NCBI GenBank assembly: GCA_950295325.1
Contig: OX485808.1
Coordinates: forward strand, 38,150,527 to 38,214,526
Reading direction: 5' to 3'
DNA: 64,000 nucleotides
From: Polytrichum commune
Taxonomy: Eukaryota > Streptophyta > Polytrichopsida > Polytrichales > Polytrichaceae
Position 1 is the stretch's first letter. Each line of letters begins with the position of its first letter. The position numbers were made by a program, and so were the translations under genes. The notes under the pieces are model-generated. The model saw nothing but the letters and a program-made list of their open reading frames with translations, was not told the origin of the DNA and made no database searches. This document shows positions 60,530 to 64,000 of the stretch, one piece after another.

Positions 60530-61101
60530 TGAGAACCACACCTCGTGACTCCCTTCTGCCTTCAACCTCTCCACGACATCGTGCAATGCCGGGCAAGCTT
60601 TTCGGATTCCAGAAGATGCAAGTCAACAATTTTCATACAGTGATGATCCAGCAAATACAAATTCCAAAAAATTACATACATGGTACGGTTCAGTTTTTGC
60701 TGATCTGAAATACTTTTCATGTTGCGAAATTTCAGCTCACTGCCCATGGATGAGCAGGAACTAAGGTTTCTATCTAACTGCAGCCATTCAACTATGGCAT
60801 ATTTCCAGAGGCTTGAAGAAAAAGAAAAAAAATTATCACATAGAAAACAACCTGTACCCAGCATTGAGATTAAGAGGAGCCAACTCTCCATTGAAAATGT
60901 TCCAGAACAAGAGCTGATTATCCCCTTCACCTCCATTTGCTGCGGCAAGACATACCAGCACTCGCAGAGTTTAAAAGTCTCCAACAGCCTTGGAAGACAA
61001 CATTCAGTACGAACTTGACCAAATTGACACACAATCCACCAACGGGAGCACATTGATTCTTGAGACTTCCAACACACATGTACAAGGCCATTGTATTGCA
61101 T
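60530..61101 (-). pseudogene. Degenerate minus-strand coding remnant
   Basis: No single frame reads as a protein throughout, but short stretches in different minus-strand frames do. The clearest is GIRKACPALHDVVERLKAEG, near 60550-60610. Leucine- and cysteine-spaced text around 60900-61050 (for example LCVNLVKFVLNVV) recalls a leucine-rich repeat, but the match is too weak to name. I read it as an old gene fragment broken by stops and frameshifts. Confidence 0.3.
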
Positions 61102-61159
61102 ATATTACGCTAGCAGCTCCTAAAAGATGCATCCTCACAAGGTTGAAGTCCAAGGTATG

Positions 61160-61470
61160 CCGGTGTTGTTCGGTTACTTTTCTTGATCACACACTTGTAT
61201 TTAGGTGAGGATCAAAGAACAGTATTTAGGTGAGGATCAAAGAACAAACACCATAAAGACGCATGTTTAAATGATATTGGACTCAGTCTTCAAACTTTTA
61301 TTGACTTTTGCACATTTTATAGTGAACCCAAATTGGGAGGACTTATCTATCGAGTCTAAGGAATCAACAAACATGCACCTCCGATGACCATAACTACATC
61401 AGGGGAGGTCTGATTGGCAATCTATTTTTGTTGTTTCAGCGTAGAAATTTGCTAATGGAACATAAATTGT
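61160..61470 (+). repeat. Dispersed repeat family B, copy 2
   Basis: It is parallel to 53880-54210, with an extra small duplication at its start: 'atttaggtgaggatcaaaga' occurs twice, near 61199 and 61225. Confidence 0.85.
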
Positions 61471-61474
61471 AGAC

Positions 61475-62040
61475 CTAAATCTGATCAATATAAGGTGGAA
61501 AACAAGAGGAATAACCGAATAGCAAGCATAGCTTAGAATCGACAGTCATTGCACAGATTTGTTTTTTGAATAACTATGTCCAGCAATGCGATCCTCTGAT
61601 CCAGGCCCTAAAATGTGTAAGCAGGCTCCTTAGGTTGACTCCCAGACCTGCAAAACAACAGGATACGTTATCCTATTGTTGAAAAACGTCAGAATGCAAG
61701 TCCGAACTCAAAAAGAATCTCCTAAACAGATGCCGGGCAATGAAGGTTCTAAAAGGGTCCGGCTTTATTGAAAACCATCCAAAACCTCCCTCACATGACA
61801 AAATATGTTGAAAAAGAGTGGTCCCTCTGTACAAGCTTACCATGACTGTATTGCAAAAAGCGGATGAGACGAGTTACCCTTTCTCCTCCTAATGCCAATT
61901 CAGCTGCCTGGCACCGAAACACACATGATGTTCAATGCTCCATGAAGCTGACGCCGCCGCCATTAAAACCAGCCAACATCCAGTATTTTGACATTCTTCA
62001 AAGTTTACTGTAGGTTTATTCAGCACCAGACATAAAAAAA
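61475..62040. other. Intergenic, no gene seen
   Basis: No supportable gene, RNA or repeat is seen here apart from short A-rich tracts. Confidence 0.4.
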
Positions 62041-62049
62041 ATACAAATA

Positions 62050-63950
62050 CTTTTGGTCAAAAAATACTTAAAAGAGTCGATCAGAATGTAAATAACTCCA
62101 AAGTAGTAACAAGGTCCTAGAACCATTCATGTCGCTTGTCCACATGGAGACCATAGTCAAATAATGCATCAATATGAATTTCCTTCCTTTGAAAACTTCA
62201 GAGAAAGTAGGCGATAAGTTAGTAGGGAAGCGATCCACTGGTTGCAACCCTTTTACTTGCCCACTGTCAAGATGTTACAGCAACAATTTGTGAGGAGGCT
62301 GCCATAAACAACAGACAGATTGTAAGTCCCTGGGCTATGTGATGCATGTAGAGGATTAAAGTCAATGCAAATATGATCTTGGACAGGAAGACTCGAGAGT
62401 CATAAAATCTCTGCATGTGTCATAACAACTCTGCTGTAATTATGTTTATCATAAATCTGGCACCTTCTTATGTGCATATTAATGCTGAGTGCCAATTGAT
62501 GCCGTTGTGCGTGCAGTGGGCTGAAACTTTTCATATGCAATTGCACCCCACCAACAGATGGCTTGCTCCCAACTGTGAGGTGTGTAATGTATATGATGAT
62601 GTCTAAATTTGTAGCTCCAGTCTACAAGCGAGGTATCTACTCTGAAGTATTTAGACGTTGTTGTTAATGGATTGCAATTGCATGTGGAAGGTCTCAGCCC
62701 AATGGATCGCGTCCTGGTCTAATCAAGTGTTGGCGCCGTCACTGAACGAGTACTGACTCCCCAGGGGCACGGCAGTCGCTAACGCTCCTGGAAATTGAAC
62801 ATCCGCTTTGACTCTTGCACTTGGCAATGATATAAACTTGGATAGATCTGTAAAATTATTAGACTTGTTCAAAAAGAGACTCAGAAGACTCAGTCAGAAG
62901 GTAAGTAGATCCAAAGTAACCATGACAAAATCTTAAAAACCTAGTTACGTCAATTGTCTCCACAGGAGACGGTAGTTGAATAATTCATCAACATGAGTTT
63001 CCTTCATTTAAAAAGTCAAGTGATAGGAGCGAAAGCAGCTACCCAGTGGGTGGTATGTCCAATCAGCACTTTTACCTGGCACCCACTTTCAGGATTGTAT
63101 AGCAAGAACTTGTGGGAGGCTGCCATGGACAATAGACAGATTGTCAGTCCACAGAACATATGATAGAGAGTCATGAGTGTAAATATACTAAAGCCCTAAT
63201 CCGTTGCGATACGGGTTCGCAATCGGCGACCACATTGAAAGTCTACTTTTGCACCAGACTTACATCAAAAGAATGATGTTGAAGGAGTGTTCAAGTGGTA
63301 TTTGGAAACCCCAATTTCAGTCAAATGAAGGAGATGCGTTTGACTTGACCAAGTATATGACTCTGACGGCTACATGAAACAAATTTAATGGAAATTTTTT
63401 GGAAGGCACCTAGAAATGGTGCTCTCAAGAGTATGATAAAGATGTAGCCGTCTTTTGGCCAGAATCAAACGCCTCCTCTTCATTTCACTGAAATAGAGGG
63501 CTCCGACACACCCACTTGAACACAACTTCAACAAAATGAAATGTCAAAAGCAGGCGAAAACTCTCTACCAAACCATGCGTTTTTGAAAGAACTTACAGAA
63601 AACTCCGATATATTTATCGCGAATCACCTTCTTACATGCATACCGATGTTTGGCACCAATCGCTTCAATACCGCCGTGCAGGCACTAGGCTGAAACCTTT
63701 CACATGCAATTTCACCCCACCACCACATATCTTGCTCCCACCCGTGAGCTTTGCATGCAATGTACATAATGTGTACGAATTTGTAGCTCTGGTCTACAAG
63801 CCAGCCTGCGTCTACTCTACAAGTCTGTGGACGTTGTTGTTAGTGGGTTGCAATTGCACGTGGAATGTCCCAACCCGACACACCACATCCTGGTGTGACC
63901 AAGCGTTGACGCCGTAACCAAACGAGTGTTGACTCCTAGTTGCGACTCAG
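62050..63950. repeat. Diverged ~790-bp tandem duplication, interrupted
   Basis: Block 62050-62340 recurs at 62865-63165 ('ccaaagtag-aac', 'gagaccatagtcaaataatg', 'atgaatttccttc', 'ttgtgaggaggctgccata', 'caacagacagattgtaagtc'). Block 62460-62770 recurs at 63630-63935 ('ggctgaaacttttcatatgc', 'cttgctcccaactgtgag', 'gacgttgttgttaatggatt', 'gaacgagtactgactcc'). In the second copy a MITE-like insertion separates the blocks. Small frames in each copy are not conserved. Confidence 0.85.
63268..63583. mobile_element. MITE family 4, copy 2, truncated at the left end
   Basis: It shares 'gttgaaggagtgttcaagtg', 'agcacctagaaatggtgctc'-type text and the right end 'ctaccaaaccatgcgttttt' with 57587-57945. 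The matching left terminus is absent. It lies inside the second copy of the local duplication and is not seen in the first, so it arrived after the duplication. Confidence 0.75.
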
Positions 63951-64000
63951 CCTCACACTTGGCAATGATCTAGATTATCTTTGCACCAAAGTTGGGTTGA

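Noticed and set aside
60530-61101. Naming the minus-strand remnant an NLR or LRR gene
   Set aside because: Leucine spacing is only suggestive and spread over different frames; no NB-ARC motif is visible. It was left as an unnamed remnant.
1-64000. LTR retrotransposon or plastid/mitochondrial origin
   Set aside because: No gag-pol, reverse transcriptase or integrase text and no long direct terminal repeats were seen. The intron-rich ABCG gene excludes an organelle.
1-64000. CRISPR array or bacterial operon, suggested by the ParB-like domain
   Set aside because: No regularly spaced repeats with unique spacers are present, and the coding regions have spliceosomal introns and eukaryotic 3' signals. 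The ParB-like gene is part of a eukaryotic chromosome, though its ultimate origin could be bacterial or phage.

Overview
This window is nuclear DNA from a streptophyte, most likely a land plant. Three things point there: a full-length plant-type PDR/ABCG transporter with 22 exons, interstitial CCCTAAA (Arabidopsis-type) telomere repeats, and abundant AT-rich DNA with MITEs and a pogo-type DNA transposon. I cannot name the species. The mix of an ordinary plant gene with unusual domains suggests a non-seed plant (bryophyte, lycophyte or charophyte grade), but that is a guess.

Layout. 1-12.5 kb is gene-poor: two related pogo/Tigger-type elements (3171-3951 and 6138-7291), several MITEs and diverged local duplications. 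12.6-15.8 kb (minus strand) is a three-exon gene for a ~992-aa protein of the DUF7869-like, RNase-H-like (transposase-related) type, with an array of CACTCGATCGAGTG palindromes just upstream of its start (16.1-16.75 kb). 16.8-25.2 kb is intergenic, with a telomere-like patch, inverted repeats and a 61-bp tandem array. 25.38-34.8 kb (plus strand) is the most unusual part. A second array of the same palindrome, including a 108-bp perfect palindrome, lies just upstream of a gene for a protein with a ParB/sulfiredoxin-like domain, a region resembling the C-terminal half of a beta-class DNA methyltransferase with degenerate motifs, and an acidic tail. Behind it, on the same strand, come an FCP1/HAD-like phosphatase-fold protein and two proteins built from internal duplications that I do not recognise. 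Every intron I could place from the ParB-like exon through the FCP1-like exons is phase 0, and most of these exons could in principle be joined in frame. It is therefore open whether this is one large locus or several genes.

38.0-50.5 kb is the ABCG/PDR gene. All 22 exons join in frame to a 1,519-residue protein with both ATP-binding domains and both membrane domains, so it looks functional. Its introns hold a tandem repeat, a MITE, a GC-AG intron and telomere-like repeats. 50.5-64 kb is again repeat-rich: an uncharacterised 314-aa reading frame (52.9-53.8 kb), MITEs, a 15-copy minisatellite next to an AP2/ERF-domain fragment, and a large diverged duplication at the end.

The main hypothesis is that the DUF7869-like gene and the ParB-like gene, both carrying the same palindrome directly upstream, belong to one mobile or recently mobile system. 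The ParB-like domain next to palindromic sites recalls bacterial parS and phage ParB-methylase proteins, but this is inference from sequence reading only.
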